A stretch of DNA of 51,588 nucleotides from Bacillus norwichensis (GTDB taxonomy: Bacteria; Bacillota; Bacilli; Bacillales; Bacillaceae_C): the NCBI RefSeq assembly GCF_014836955.1, contig NZ_JACSPV010000030.1, positions 1 through 51,588 of the forward strand, read 5' to 3'. Below the pieces are notes generated by a model. It did no database searches, had not been told where the DNA came from, and saw only the letters and a list, made by a program, of their open reading frames with translations. The position numbers and the translations under genes are program-made. Of the stretch, positions 41,257 through 50,226 are shown piece after piece. Position 1 is the first letter of the stretch. The number at the start of each line of letters is the position of its first letter.

Positions 41257-43176
41257 ATGAATCTTGAAATTCAAACAATCGAAAGTCAACATGATTTTCA
41301 AAAAATAGATTTTATCGAAAAAGTGAAAGCGAATGGTGAACTGATCGCAGCAATTGTCAGTGGTTTTTTTATCTTATTTGGATGGATTCTTGAAAAAAAC
41401 GGAATGGACATCGCATCCGTAGTTTTCTATCTGCTTGCGTTTGGAATCGGAGGTTTCTCTAAAGCCAAAGAAGGTTTGGAAGAAACAATTAAAGATAAAA
41501 AGTTGAATGTAGAATTATTGATGATTCTTGCAGCAATTGGCTCAGCTGTTATTGGTTATTGGACTGAGGGGGCCATCTTGATCTTTATATTTGCATTGAG
41601 CGGAGCCTTGGAGACATACACGATGAATAAAAGTCATCGAGAAATCTCTTCTTTAATGGAGATTCAGCCGGAAGAAGCCTGGCTGTGGGTGAATGGTGAA
41701 ACAAAACGAGTTCATGTTTCAGAGCTGAATGTTGGGGACTTGATTCTGATCAAGCCAGGTGAAAGAGTTCCTTCAGACGGTCAAATCACCCGAGGCAACA
41801 CTAGTTTAGATGAAGCTGCTATTACAGGGGAGTCTTTGCCCGTTTCTAAGGGGGGTGAGGATGAAGTCTACGCAGGAACGCTGAACATTAATGGTTCTAT
41901 TACAGTTGAAGTTACCAAACATAATGAAGACACTTTATTTCAAAAAATTATCCAACTCGTGCAGTCAGCTCAAAGTGAAAAATCGCCTTCACAGCTTTTT
42001 ATCGAGCGCTTTGAAGGTAAATATGTCAAGGTTGTCTTGATTGTTGTTTTCCTCATGTTATTTGTACCACACTTTGCTTTTGGCTGGAGCTGGAACGAAA
42101 CGTTTTACAGAGCTATGATTTTGCTGGTCGTAGCGTCTCCCTGTGCTCTCGTGGCGTCCATTATGCCGGCGACTCTATCTGCAATTTCAAATGGGGCTAG
42201 GAAAGGCGTTCTATACAAAGGTGGAGTACACTTGGAGCAATTGAGTGATATTAAGGCGATTGCCTTTGATAAAACGGGTACTCTGACTAAAGGAAAACCT
42301 GAGGTTGCCAATGTGATTACACGTGAAGGTGAAAACAGTGATCAGGTGCTGCTGACTGTAGCATCTATAGAAAAACATTCCAACCATCCTCTTGCAAATG
42401 CGATTGTTAAGTACGCACAAAATAAATTAACCGACCAATTCATTAATTTGGAATCAGTAGAAGATGTTGTTGGCAGGGGAGTAAAGGCAGTAATAAACAA
42501 TGAAAGCTGGAAAATCGGAAAAGAAGACTTTATAAAAACAGGGGAGACAGATCAGGTTTTAGTCAACAGTGCGAAAGCTCTAGCCAATGAAGGCAAAACT
42601 ACTGTTTATGTCCAAAAAGACGATGAATTAGTAGCAGTTATTGCATTAAAAGATATGGTAAGGCAAGAATCTATGAAGGCTGTCGATGAGTTGAAAAAAC
42701 AAGGGCTTTTCACGGTTATGGTTACGGGTGATAATGAAAAAACAGCGCAGGTTATTGCTTTAGAAAGCCATGTTCAGGATTTTATAGCAGACTGTTTGCC
42801 GGAGAACAAGGTTGCTCAGCTGAAGGAATTGCAGAAAAAATACGGATCGGTTGCGATGGTGGGTGATGGAATCAACGACGCCCCAGCATTAGCCACGTCA
42901 AATGTTGGTATTTCTGTTGGAGACGGTACGGATGTCGCACTTGAAACAGCAGATATGATCTTAATGAAAAATGATTTACTGCGCATACCGGAAGCGATAC
43001 GTTTATCGAGAAGAATGAATAGAATCATCAAGCAAAACATTTTCTTTTCAATAGGGATTATTGCTTTGCTGATTTTATCAAATTTCTCCCAGGTGATTGA
43101 TTTGCCTCTAGGGGTTATTGGACACGAAGGTAGTACAATTCTTGTTATTTTAAATAGCTTAAGACTTTTGAAATAA
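41257..43176 (+). CDS. pfeT: P1B4-type iron/zinc efflux ATPase (PfeT/ZosA-like), copy 2
   Basis: The 639-residue P-type ATPase has SPC (294-296), DKTGT (338-342), GDGINDAPALA and the C-terminal GVIGHEGST, all normal for P1B4 pumps. Its length fits B. subtilis PfeT (formerly ZosA), an Fe(II) exporter repressed by PerR and activated by Fur; both kinds of site are found upstream here. No N-terminal metal-binding domain. AGGAGGTG before the ATG. Compared with copy 1 the hydrophilic N-terminus is longer. The metal cannot be proven from sequence. Confidence 0.9.
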   Translation: MNLEIQTIESQHDFQKIDFIEKVKANGELIAAIVSGFFILFGWILEKNGMDIASVVFYLLAFGIGGFSKAKEGLEETIKDKKLNVELLMILAAIGSAVIGYWTEGAILIFIFALSGALETYTMNKSHREISSLMEIQPEEAWLWVNGETKRVHVSELNVGDLILIKPGERVPSDGQITRGNTSLDEAAITGESLPVSKGGEDEVYAGTLNINGSITVEVTKHNEDTLFQKIIQLVQSAQSEKSPSQLFIERFEGKYVKVVLIVVFLMLFVPHFAFGWSWNETFYRAMILLVVASPCALVASIMPATLSAISNGARKGVLYKGGVHLEQLSDIKAIAFDKTGTLTKGKPEVANVITREGENSDQVLLTVASIEKHSNHPLANAIVKYAQNKLTDQFINLESVEDVVGRGVKAVINNESWKIGKEDFIKTGETDQVLVNSAKALANEGKTTVYVQKDDELVAVIALKDMVRQESMKAVDELKKQGLFTVMVTGDNEKTAQVIALESHVQDFIADCLPENKVAQLKELQKKYGSVAMVGDGINDAPALATSNVGISVGDGTDVALETADMILMKNDLLRIPEAIRLSRRMNRIIKQNIFFSIGIIALLILSNFSQVIDLPLGVIGHEGSTILVILNSLRLLK

Positions 43177-43219
43177 GGTACTGGACTAAGTTCCTCACTT
43201 GAGTATTAGTACAAAATTA

Positions 43220-43262
43220 AACCGCATGAAATTAAACGTAAAAACGTTGATTCCATGCGGTT
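43220..43262 (+). terminator. Hairpin after P1B4 ATPase copy 2
   Basis: AACCGCATG/CATGCGGTT encloses an inner AACGT/ACGTT stem; a T-run is weak. Confidence 0.6.
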
Positions 43263-43377
43263 ACTGATTTTTATAGAGTTTTAGATTTAGATTTTTTTCA
43301 ACTTGCGAGTGAATGTGTGAAACTATTTAGGGGACTATTCGTATACATGATAAATCATATATAAGGATGAGTCAGAT

Positions 43378-44103
43378 ATGACCGAATATGAGAAAAATAT
43401 AATAGAAGAAATTCGAAAATGGAGTAGAAAAATAAACAAACGTTCAAGCCTTATGAACAGGATTTCAAAAAAGGCGCAAACGAAGGTAAATGGGTTCATT
43501 CCGGAAAAATTCCATGAAATCATGACAGAAAGTATTAAAAACATGGTGAAAGCAACGCTTGTTGGTTCTGACTTCCTTACTCGGAAGAATCAGGCTTCAG
43601 ACATGAGGTTATTTGAACGGGATGAACTTGTTAAAAGAAAGCTGGATGGTTATCGGAAAACCGCGGTCATCGAAGGTGCTGGGACTGGGGCGGGCGGAAT
43701 ATTGCTTGGGTTAGCGGATTTCCCATTGCTCTTATCCATTGAGATGAAATTTTTATTTGAGGTTGCAGCTATTTATGGTTTTGATACAGAGGATTACTCT
43801 GAGAGGCTGTTTATTCTTCATGTATTCTTGCTTGCTTTTTCCAGTGATGATACCCGTAAGAGAACATTCAATATTATAGCGAATTGGGAAGAGGAGAAGG
43901 GTCAGCTGGCAGATATGGATTGGCGCGAATTTCAACAAGAATATAGAGATTATATTGATTTAGTGAAAATGCTCCAACTGATACCTGGATTTGGCGCCAT
44001 TGTTGGTGCATATGCAAACTATAACTTGCTGGATCATTTAGGTGAGACAGCCATGAATGCTTACCGACTCCGGTTATTGAATGAAAATTTAACTTCCTTC
44101 TGA
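43378..44103 (+). CDS. EcsC family protein
   Basis: The 241-residue protein has a basic helical start and a central glycine-rich hydrophobic stretch (GAGTGAGGILLGLADFPLLLSIEMKF split over about 100-126), then IYGFDTEDYSERLFIL and a C-terminal hydrophobic helix pair (LQLIPGFGAIVGAYANY). These are features of EcsC proteins, membrane-associated and of uncertain function (B. subtilis EcsC belongs to the ecs locus). Here no ecsA or ecsB neighbours exist, so it is a solitary paralogue. Confidence 0.85.
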   Translation: MTEYEKNIIEEIRKWSRKINKRSSLMNRISKKAQTKVNGFIPEKFHEIMTESIKNMVKATLVGSDFLTRKNQASDMRLFERDELVKRKLDGYRKTAVIEGAGTGAGGILLGLADFPLLLSIEMKFLFEVAAIYGFDTEDYSERLFILHVFLLAFSSDDTRKRTFNIIANWEEEKGQLADMDWREFQQEYRDYIDLVKMLQLIPGFGAIVGAYANYNLLDHLGETAMNAYRLRLLNENLTSF

Positions 44104-44167
44104 AAAAGTCTTCCACATCTATACGTGAAGGTGTAAAAGCACGAGTAAAAGTGGAAGATAAATCGAG

Positions 44168-44221
44168 GAGCAGCCTGCTGTCTCTTTTAGCCATATGGTT
44201 GGCTCTTGTTGAAGGCTGCTC
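44168..44221. repeat. Nested hairpin in the gap after the EcsC gene
   Basis: GAGCAGCCT (44168-44176) pairs with AGGCTGCTC (44213-44221), enclosing AGCCA/TGGCT (44189-44204). The beginning of this gap (44104-44140: CTTCCACATCTATACGTGAAGGTG) faintly resembles the first hairpin of the dispersed repeat. The remainder to 44355 shows nothing. Confidence 0.45.
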
Positions 44222-44355
44222 TGAAAGGCCTTCGGAGCAAAGGTTTTTACACTTTTAAATCCTCACCAAAAAATAAAACTTCGAAACACATCCGAAATAA
44301 CTAACGCTTGTATTTTATTGGTTAAAGGTATAGCTCTTCTAATAAAAACCTATTT

Positions 44356-45084
44356 TCAGCGTAATATATACCCACCATCAGGGAACAGTATGCTGCCCGT
44401 CGTATACGTGTTTGTCATCAAATAGATGACGGAATGGGCTGCCTCATCGGATGTACCCACTCTGCCGGCCAGATTAACCCGAGCATATTCCTCGTAGGAT
44501 TGCTCCCGCACTTCCTGCTCGACCCCTTCCCAGTTAAATGATGTCCGAATCGTTCCCGGAGAGATCGCATTGACCCGAATTGGGCTAAGCTCAACTGCTA
44601 GGGCTTTGCCAAGACTCTCGATTGCTCCGTTACATGCAGCATAGGAGGCACCGTCCGCCGGAGGTCGCTGGCCAAACGCTCCTGACATTAACACGATGGA
44701 ACCGGTTGGCTTGATAAACGGCACTGCGTATTTCACGGAGTTATACTGTGGCCAGAATTTGGCGTCAAAGCAGCTATGCGCTACTTCAGGGCTGGATGTG
44801 ATTGGTCCTCTGACATACGAAGCGCCTGGCGTGAACAAATGTTCAAAGCTCCCAACCTGTTCAAAAAAAACTTGCAGCTGCTCTTCATCCCGGTTGTTTA
44901 ATGGAAAGATATCAGTATGAGCCGGTCCGATTTCACGCATGGCACGTTCCAACTTCTCGCGAGAACGTCCAGCCAAAACAACCGAAGCCCCTAACTCAAC
45001 GGCCTGCCGGGCCGTTGCTAGCCCAATGCCCGAACTGCCGCCGACGATGACGACGCGCTGATTTTTCAGAGAATATATAGACAT
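44356..45084 (-). CDS. Short-chain dehydrogenase/reductase (SDR)
   Basis: The 242-residue oxidoreductase has the cofactor motif VGGSSGIG (near 14-21) and AGRSRE, whose Arg suggests NADPH. The usual catalytic Tyr-x-x-x-Lys is replaced: SGAFGQRPPADGASYAACNGAIE has Tyr but N where Lys is usual (YAACN), so activity may be altered. ATG 45084 is preferred; GTG 45099 lies in the purine-rich site. A divergent HxlR regulator and a 20-bp palindrome lie upstream. GC content is visibly above the surroundings, suggesting acquisition. Confidence 0.85.
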   Translation of the reverse strand: MSIYSLKNQRVVIVGGSSGIGLATARQAVELGASVVLAGRSREKLERAMREIGPAHTDIFPLNNRDEEQLQVFFEQVGSFEHLFTPGASYVRGPITSSPEVAHSCFDAKFWPQYNSVKYAVPFIKPTGSIVLMSGAFGQRPPADGASYAACNGAIESLGKALAVELSPIRVNAISPGTIRTSFNWEGVEQEVREQSYEEYARVNLAGRVGTSDEAAHSVIYLMTNTYTTGSILFPDGGYILR

Positions 45085-45187
45085 ATCTTCTTTTACCACC
45101 TTTCTTGCGAATAGATTGTTTTCCTTCGCTATTCTTCTATTATTAGCCCAAAAAAAGCCGCTGCAAAGACGTCACTTTAATCGGACT

Positions 45188-45207
45188 AAGTACGAAATTT
45201 CGTACTT
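45188..45207. promoter_or_regulatory. 20-bp perfect palindrome, likely HxlR operator
   Basis: AAGTACGAAATTTCGTACTT is a perfect palindrome between the divergent SDR and HxlR genes. HxlR/YodB-type dimers bind short palindromes of this general form. Confidence 0.7.
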
Positions 45208-45284
45208 TTGTTGCTGAGATGGCTTTACCACCACATTCTTGGAAAAATAATCTTGGCAGAGTATGATAGTAGCGAGGTGATAAC

Positions 45285-45692
45285 ATGATCAGGGATTTGA
45301 AGGAGCCGCGTCTTCAAGGGGTGCTCACTACCCTAGAAATAATCGGTGGTAAATGGAAAACGCTTATTTTGTTCATTTTGTTGATCGACGGTACCCGGCG
45401 TTTCGGAGAGCTCATGCGTCTGATTCCGGATGTATCCCGGGGCACCTTGGCCAAGCAGCTTCGGGAACTGGAAGAAGCTCGGTTGATTGACCGCATCCTT
45501 TATCCTGAGGTTCCTCCACGGGTTGAGTATCGACTGTCTGGTCATGGCCAAAGCATCGTTTCGGTGTTAGACGCAATGTGCGGATGGGGACGACAGCATG
45601 ATGAATATATCCAATCCCTAGAGAAGGTGAACGATCTTGCTACATTCCCCAAAGCTAATCCTCTCGATAGTTGTGATAATATAACCGATTGA
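45285..45692 (+). CDS. HxlR-family winged-helix regulator
   Basis: The 135-residue protein has the HxlR/DUF24 fold: [38 protein letters not shown] as recognition helices, and the wing [13 protein letters not shown]. It lacks the early Cys (the first Cys is C113, in AMCGWGR) that redox-sensing YodB-type members use near residue 6, so it may answer to a ligand. It is divergent to the SDR gene and probably controls it through the palindrome. GC-rich like its partner. Confidence 0.88.
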   Translation: MIRDLKEPRLQGVLTTLEIIGGKWKTLILFILLIDGTRRFGELMRLIPDVSRGTLAKQLRELEEARLIDRILYPEVPPRVEYRLSGHGQSIVSVLDAMCGWGRQHDEYIQSLEKVNDLATFPKANPLDSCDNITD

Positions 45693-45723
45693 AGCCATGA
45701 ATAACAGGATCGGCCCATTGAAG

Positions 45724-45757
45724 AAGGACGAAAGCTCTAAAAGCTTCGTCCTTTTTT
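45724..45757 (+). terminator. Rho-independent terminator after the HxlR gene
   Basis: AAGGACGAA...TTCGTCCTT with an inner AGCT pairing is followed by six T. The further gap to 46213 has a second hairpin (CACAAG/CTTGTG, about 45790-45832) and no convincing gene. Confidence 0.8.
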
Positions 45758-46213
45758 AGCGTTGCCGGGCATTATCTTTTTGGAAAACCCCACAAGAAAA
45801 GACCCAACCAACAGATGCTGTTCCTTGTGAGTTTTTTGAAAATTCCTGCTGTCCTGTAAGTACCCCTCACGAAGTTCAATGCTTGTTATTTGTTAAAAAT
45901 AAGGCAAATTAAATGTACGGGAAGTACTAATAAAAATAAATCATTAGGAAACCGTCGTGTCTTTTCTGACAACAGGACGTCGTCAAATGGATCAAGCGTA
46001 CAGAAGCACCCTAAAGCTGAATGTGCCTTTATCACACAATCAATATAATGTAATTCTGTCGCAGAACCATCTAAAGCTTACAATGAGAGAAGCCCTTCAT
46101 GATATGATTAAAATCATTTTGGTAGCTAAAAGGGATTTCTTGACTAAGATTGCGAGTCTTGTTCTTTTCTTACCTTTTCAACAGATTGCTTGGGGAAACT
46201 CTCGATCATTTGA

Positions 46214-46271
46214 TTGACTCTTTTCAAACAGGTGCTATAATTAATTTGAGCCTTAGTGATAATGATTTTCA
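46214..46271 (+). promoter_or_regulatory. Fur-controlled promoter of the siderophore ABC operon
   Basis: TTGACT (46214-46219), 16-nt spacer ending in TGC, TATAAT (46236-46241). The Fur box TGATAATGATTTTCA (46257-46271, 13 of 14 positions) lies across the leader start, ideal for repression by iron-loaded Fur. Confidence 0.8.
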
Positions 46272-46312
46272 TTCGCCGCCTATATTACATAAGGATGTTT
46301 GGTGGGGGATCC

Positions 46313-47263
46313 GTGAAACTTAAACTTTTGATACCAATATTATTGGTTTTATGTATTTTATCTTTATTTATAGGGGTTAGCAACATCACTCCTATTGATT
46401 TATTGGACTTTCAATCTGAGGAAACACAGGTATTTCTAATCAGCCGTCTGCCAAGGTTGTTGGCGATCGTATTGGCAGGAGCAGGCATGAGCATTGCGGG
46501 ACTAATCATGCAGCAATTGAGCCGCAACAAATTTGTTTCGCCTACTACAGCCGGCACACTGGATGCTACCAGATTAGGAATTCTTGTTTCGATGCTGCTG
46601 TTTGCTAATGCGACGATGCTGGAAAAAATGGCCGTATCCTTTGCCTTTGCGCTTGCAGGGTCGCTTTTATTTATGCAAATCCTTGACCGCATCAAATTTA
46701 AGGATGCGATTTTTATTCCGTTGGTCGGTCTTATGTTCGGGAATATATTATCATCGGTAACGACGTTTTTTGCATATCGGGCAAATGTCATTCAAAATAT
46801 GTCAGCCTGGTTGCAAGGGGACTTTTCCATGATTATGAAAGGGCGATACGAGCTATTGTATATAAGTATCCCTGTCCTGTTACTCGGCTATTTCTATGCC
46901 AATCGGTTTACTGTTGCTGGCATGGGAGAGGACTTTGCAAAAAATCTGGGGTTATCCTATAAACGGATTGTTAATATTGGATTGATTCTAGTTGCCTTAA
47001 TTACAACGACAGTTGTTTTAACGGTGGGCATGATTCCATTTCTCGGCTTGATCATTCCGAATATCGTATCGATTTTTAAAGGTGACCATCTCCAGAAAAC
47101 ACTACCGCATACGGCTTTGCTTGGAGCCATATTCCTGCTCATATGTGATATATTGGGGCGTGTCCTTATTTATCCATACGAGATTTCTATCAGCTTAATG
47201 GTGGGAATTATTGGAAGCGCCATTTTCTTATATTTGCTGTTTAGGAGGAAGGCCTATGCGTAA
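46313..47263 (+). CDS. yclN: Ferric siderophore ABC transporter permease (YclN/FpbN-like)
   Basis: The 316-residue FecCD-type permease has about nine helices, with SRLPRLLAIVLAGAGMSIAGLIMQQ and GMIPFLGLIIPNIVS typical of YclN; the pattern NKFVSPTTAGTLDATRLGI agrees closely with the B. subtilis petrobactin permease. GTG 46313 follows GGTGGGGG; longer starts (46256, 46295) run into the Fur box or lack a site. It is first of four genes. The next start overlaps its end by 8 nt. Confidence 0.88.
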   Translation: MKLKLLIPILLVLCILSLFIGVSNITPIDLLDFQSEETQVFLISRLPRLLAIVLAGAGMSIAGLIMQQLSRNKFVSPTTAGTLDATRLGILVSMLLFANATMLEKMAVSFAFALAGSLLFMQILDRIKFKDAIFIPLVGLMFGNILSSVTTFFAYRANVIQNMSAWLQGDFSMIMKGRYELLYISIPVLLLGYFYANRFTVAGMGEDFAKNLGLSYKRIVNIGLILVALITTTVVLTVGMIPFLGLIIPNIVSIFKGDHLQKTLPHTALLGAIFLLICDILGRVLIYPYEISISLMVGIIGSAIFLYLLFRRKAYA

Positions 47264-48206
47264 TTCAGTAAAGATGGGCATTCTCTTCCTAATTGCTTTG
47301 GGTCTTTGCCTGCTCTATTTGTTTCATGATTTGAATGGAAGCTTCGATTATGCATTGCCCCGGCGGGTAATTAAAGTGCTTGCGATGATTATAACAGGTG
47401 GAGCTATTGCATATGCAACGGTTATTTTTCAAACAATTACACATAATCGGATATTGACACCAAGTATAATGGGGCTGGATTCTCTCTATTTGCTCATTCA
47501 AACATTTTTTATTTTCTTTTTAGGCTCTGAACACATAACAGTTGTAAATAAACAGGTGAATTTTCTACTATCAGTCGCGGCGATGATTATCTTTGCGCTA
47601 CTCCTGTATCGGTTTTTATTTAAAAAAGGGCAGCAGTCGATATACTTCCTTCTTTTAATCGGAATAATTGTCGGTACTTTTTTTCAAAGCATCAGCACCT
47701 TTTTACAAGTATTGATCGATCCGAATGAATTTTTAATTGTACAAGACCGCATGTTTGCGAGCTTTAACAATGTCAACAGTGATCTTGTATGGCTGTCACT
47801 TCTGTTCATCCTAGGCGTCTTTGCGATTGGGTGGCGATCTGTCAGCAGCCTGGATGTAATGTCGCTTGGACGTGATGCTGCTATAAATCTTGGGATTCCC
47901 TATGATAAAACAGCACGAAAGATGCTTATACTGACTGCCGTCCTTATTTCAGTTTCAACGGCGCTCGTTGGCCCGATCACTTTTTTCGGACTAATCGTCG
48001 CCAATCTGGCTTATCAGTTTTTCAAGACATACAAACACAGTATTCTCATTACCGGAGCAATCCTTTTAAGTGTTATCGCCCTTGTCGGAGGACAGTGGGC
48101 TGTGGAACGGGTGTTCACTTTTTCCACGACGTTAAGCGTTATTATTAACTTCGTTGGCGGCGTTTATTTTCTTTACCTATTGCTTAAGGAGAGTCGATCA
48201 TCATGA
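47256..48206 (+). CDS. yclO: Ferric siderophore ABC transporter permease (YclO/FpbO-like)
   Basis: The 316-residue second permease of FecCD type has LPRRVIKVLAMIITGGAIAYATVIFQTITHNRILTPSIMGLDS as its first conserved region (residues about 28-70) and ALVGPITFFGLIVANLA later. ATG 47256 is chosen, with AGGAGGA before it inside the yclN coding end. It forms a heterodimer with the yclN product. The stop overlaps the next ATG by 4 nt. Confidence 0.88.
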   Translation: MRNSVKMGILFLIALGLCLLYLFHDLNGSFDYALPRRVIKVLAMIITGGAIAYATVIFQTITHNRILTPSIMGLDSLYLLIQTFFIFFLGSEHITVVNKQVNFLLSVAAMIIFALLLYRFLFKKGQQSIYFLLLIGIIVGTFFQSISTFLQVLIDPNEFLIVQDRMFASFNNVNSDLVWLSLLFILGVFAIGWRSVSSLDVMSLGRDAAINLGIPYDKTARKMLILTAVLISVSTALVGPITFFGLIVANLAYQFFKTYKHSILITGAILLSVIALVGGQWAVERVFTFSTTLSVIINFVGGVYFLYLLLKESRSS

Positions 48207-48964
48207 TTGAAGTCTTGGGATTGTCTAAATTTTACGGCAAGAAAAAAGTGGTTGAAGACGTATCAGTTAAAATTCACAGTGGTCAAATTACGTCATTTAT
48301 AGGTCCGAATGGTGCAGGTAAATCGACCCTTCTATCCATGGTCAGCAGACTATTGGATGCAGATACAGGGGAAGTCCTGCTTGATGAGACAAATATGAAT
48401 AAAATGAAATCCAACGAACTTTCGAAAAGGGTTTCTATTTTAAAGCAATCTAACTATGTGAATGTAAAACTGACAATCAGGGAGCTGGTGTCGTTCGGGA
48501 GATATCCATATTCAAAAGGCCGGTTGACAAAAGATGATAAACTTATGGTCGAACAGGCTCTTGAATATATGGAATTAATAGATATCCAAGATTCCTATCT
48601 GGATGAATTGTCAGGCGGTCAGCGTCAGAGAGCTTTCATTGCAATGGTTATTGCCCAGGATACAGATTATATCCTGCTGGATGAGCCACTTAATAACTTG
48701 GACATGAAACACTCTGTCCAAATTATGAAAATTTTGCGAAGGCTTGTAGATGAACTGGGGAAAACCGTCGTGATTGTCCTACATGACATCAACTTTGCCT
48801 CCGTTTATTCTGACAGGGTTGTAGCGATGAAAAACGGTAGAGTAGTGAAAGATGGTCCGACTGAAGAGGTTATTCAGTCTGCGGCACTGAAAGAAATATA
48901 CGATATGGACATTCCAATTAAAAACTTAAACAATTGCAGAATATGTGTGTATTTTAATTCGTAG
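48203..48964 (+). CDS. yclP: Ferric siderophore ABC transporter ATPase (YclP/FpbP-like)
   Basis: The 253-residue ATPase has Walker A GPNGAGKST (33-41), signature LSGGQRQRAF, Walker B YILLDEPLNNLD and switch His in VIVLHDINF. It powers the two-permease complex. Translationally coupled to yclO through ATGA. Confidence 0.92.
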   Translation: MIEVLGLSKFYGKKKVVEDVSVKIHSGQITSFIGPNGAGKSTLLSMVSRLLDADTGEVLLDETNMNKMKSNELSKRVSILKQSNYVNVKLTIRELVSFGRYPYSKGRLTKDDKLMVEQALEYMELIDIQDSYLDELSGGQRQRAFIAMVIAQDTDYILLDEPLNNLDMKHSVQIMKILRRLVDELGKTVVIVLHDINFASVYSDRVVAMKNGRVVKDGPTEEVIQSAALKEIYDMDIPIKNLNNCRICVYFNS

Positions 48965-48984
48965 ACGAAGGAGATTCTTGTGAA

Positions 48985-49941
48985 GTGAAGAAGTGGACAT
49001 TAGTTTTAGTGCTTTTCATTGCTGCGCTTATATTTACAGCCTGTGGAACGAAAGAAGAAAGCCAATCCGGTGAAAAGGACTCGAATGGTACGGAAAAACA
49101 AACGGAAGAAATTACGATCAAACATGAATATGGCGAAGCGAAAATTAAAGAAAACCCGAAGAATGTCGTTGTCTTTGATTTCGGTGTACTTGATACCCTG
49201 GATGAATTAGGGGTTGAAGTAAAGGGTGTACCGCAAACTGCCATTCCAGCCTACCTTGAAAAATATGCTGGAGAAGAATATACAAATGTAGGAAGCTTGA
49301 AGGAACCAGACTTTGAAGCTGTTCATGAATTGAAGCCGGATGTTATCTTCATTTCTGGACGTCAGGCCGAGTTATATGATCAATTTGCTGAAATTGCTCC
49401 TACAGTATATATGGGAGTCGATGACGCTAAATACATGGAATCCTTTGAGGATAATATGAATACTATCGGAGAAATTTTTGGTAAAGAAGACCAAGTCAAA
49501 TCCGAGCTTGAAGATATTGAAAATCAGGTTTCTGCTGTAAAAGAAAAAGCAGAATCCCTAGATAAAAAAGCCTTAATAGTTTTGGCAAACGAGGGAAAAG
49601 TGAGTGCTTATGGGTCGAAGTCAAGATTTGGCTTGATTCACGATGTTGCCGGCTTTAAACAAGTTGATGAGAATATTGAAGTCTCCACTCACGGGCAGGG
49701 TATTTCGTTTGAGTATATTTTAGAGAAAAATCCGGACATCCTTTTCGTAATTGACCGGAATGCAGCAATAGAAGAAAATGCGGAGCCTGCCAAAAAAGCA
49801 ATCGAAAATGATTTAGTGAAAAAGACAAACGCATATAAAGACGGAAAAATCATTTACTTGGATGCAGACTACTGGTATCTTTCCGGTGGAGGACTGAAAT
49901 CCATGAAAGAAATGGTTAAGAGTGTAGAACAAGCTTTTTAA
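48985..49941 (+). CDS. yclQ: Ferric siderophore-binding lipoprotein (YclQ/FpbQ-like)
   Basis: The 318-residue lipoprotein has a signal with lipobox FTAC (Cys at residue 20) and a type III periplasmic-binding fold: VVVFDFGVLDTLDELGVEVKG-like beginning (about 55-75), TNVGSLKEPDFEAVHELKPDVIF, ILEKNPDILFVIDR. YclQ binds petrobactin and similar siderophores. GTG 48985 follows AAGGAGA at 11 nt. It closes the operon before a strong terminator. Confidence 0.9.
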   Translation: MKKWTLVLVLFIAALIFTACGTKEESQSGEKDSNGTEKQTEEITIKHEYGEAKIKENPKNVVVFDFGVLDTLDELGVEVKGVPQTAIPAYLEKYAGEEYTNVGSLKEPDFEAVHELKPDVIFISGRQAELYDQFAEIAPTVYMGVDDAKYMESFEDNMNTIGEIFGKEDQVKSELEDIENQVSAVKEKAESLDKKALIVLANEGKVSAYGSKSRFGLIHDVAGFKQVDENIEVSTHGQGISFEYILEKNPDILFVIDRNAAIEENAEPAKKAIENDLVKKTNAYKDGKIIYLDADYWYLSGGGLKSMKEMVKSVEQAF

Positions 49942-49948
49942 TGGAGGG

Positions 49949-49978
49949 AGCCGCTGCAAAACATGCAGCGGCTTTTTT
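49949..49978 (+). terminator. Strong terminator after yclQ
   Basis: AGCCGCTGCA/TGCAGCGGCT with a 5-nt loop and six T. Confidence 0.9.
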
Positions 49979-50226
49979 CTGCTTTGAGGCAAGAGCCGCA
50001 GGTGAGGATACGACTGGAAAACTGAAAAAAATAGTAAAGATCGAGAAGCTATTATCTAGACGGCCTTGAAGGTATCAAAATGATAAAATCAGTTAGTCTT
50101 TTCCAATTTTCATTTATTGGATTATTCTGTTTAATATATCAGATCTGGCTAGGCAACTGATTTTAAATGCCAGATTAAGGCACACAATAAATGGAAAGTT
50201 GCAAAGAATGGAGCTGCGCAAATTCA

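Noticed and set aside
45957-46217. An 86-codon frame ahead of the siderophore operon
   Set aside because: It has no ribosome site, unusual composition and covers the promoter of the next operon; it is most likely chance.
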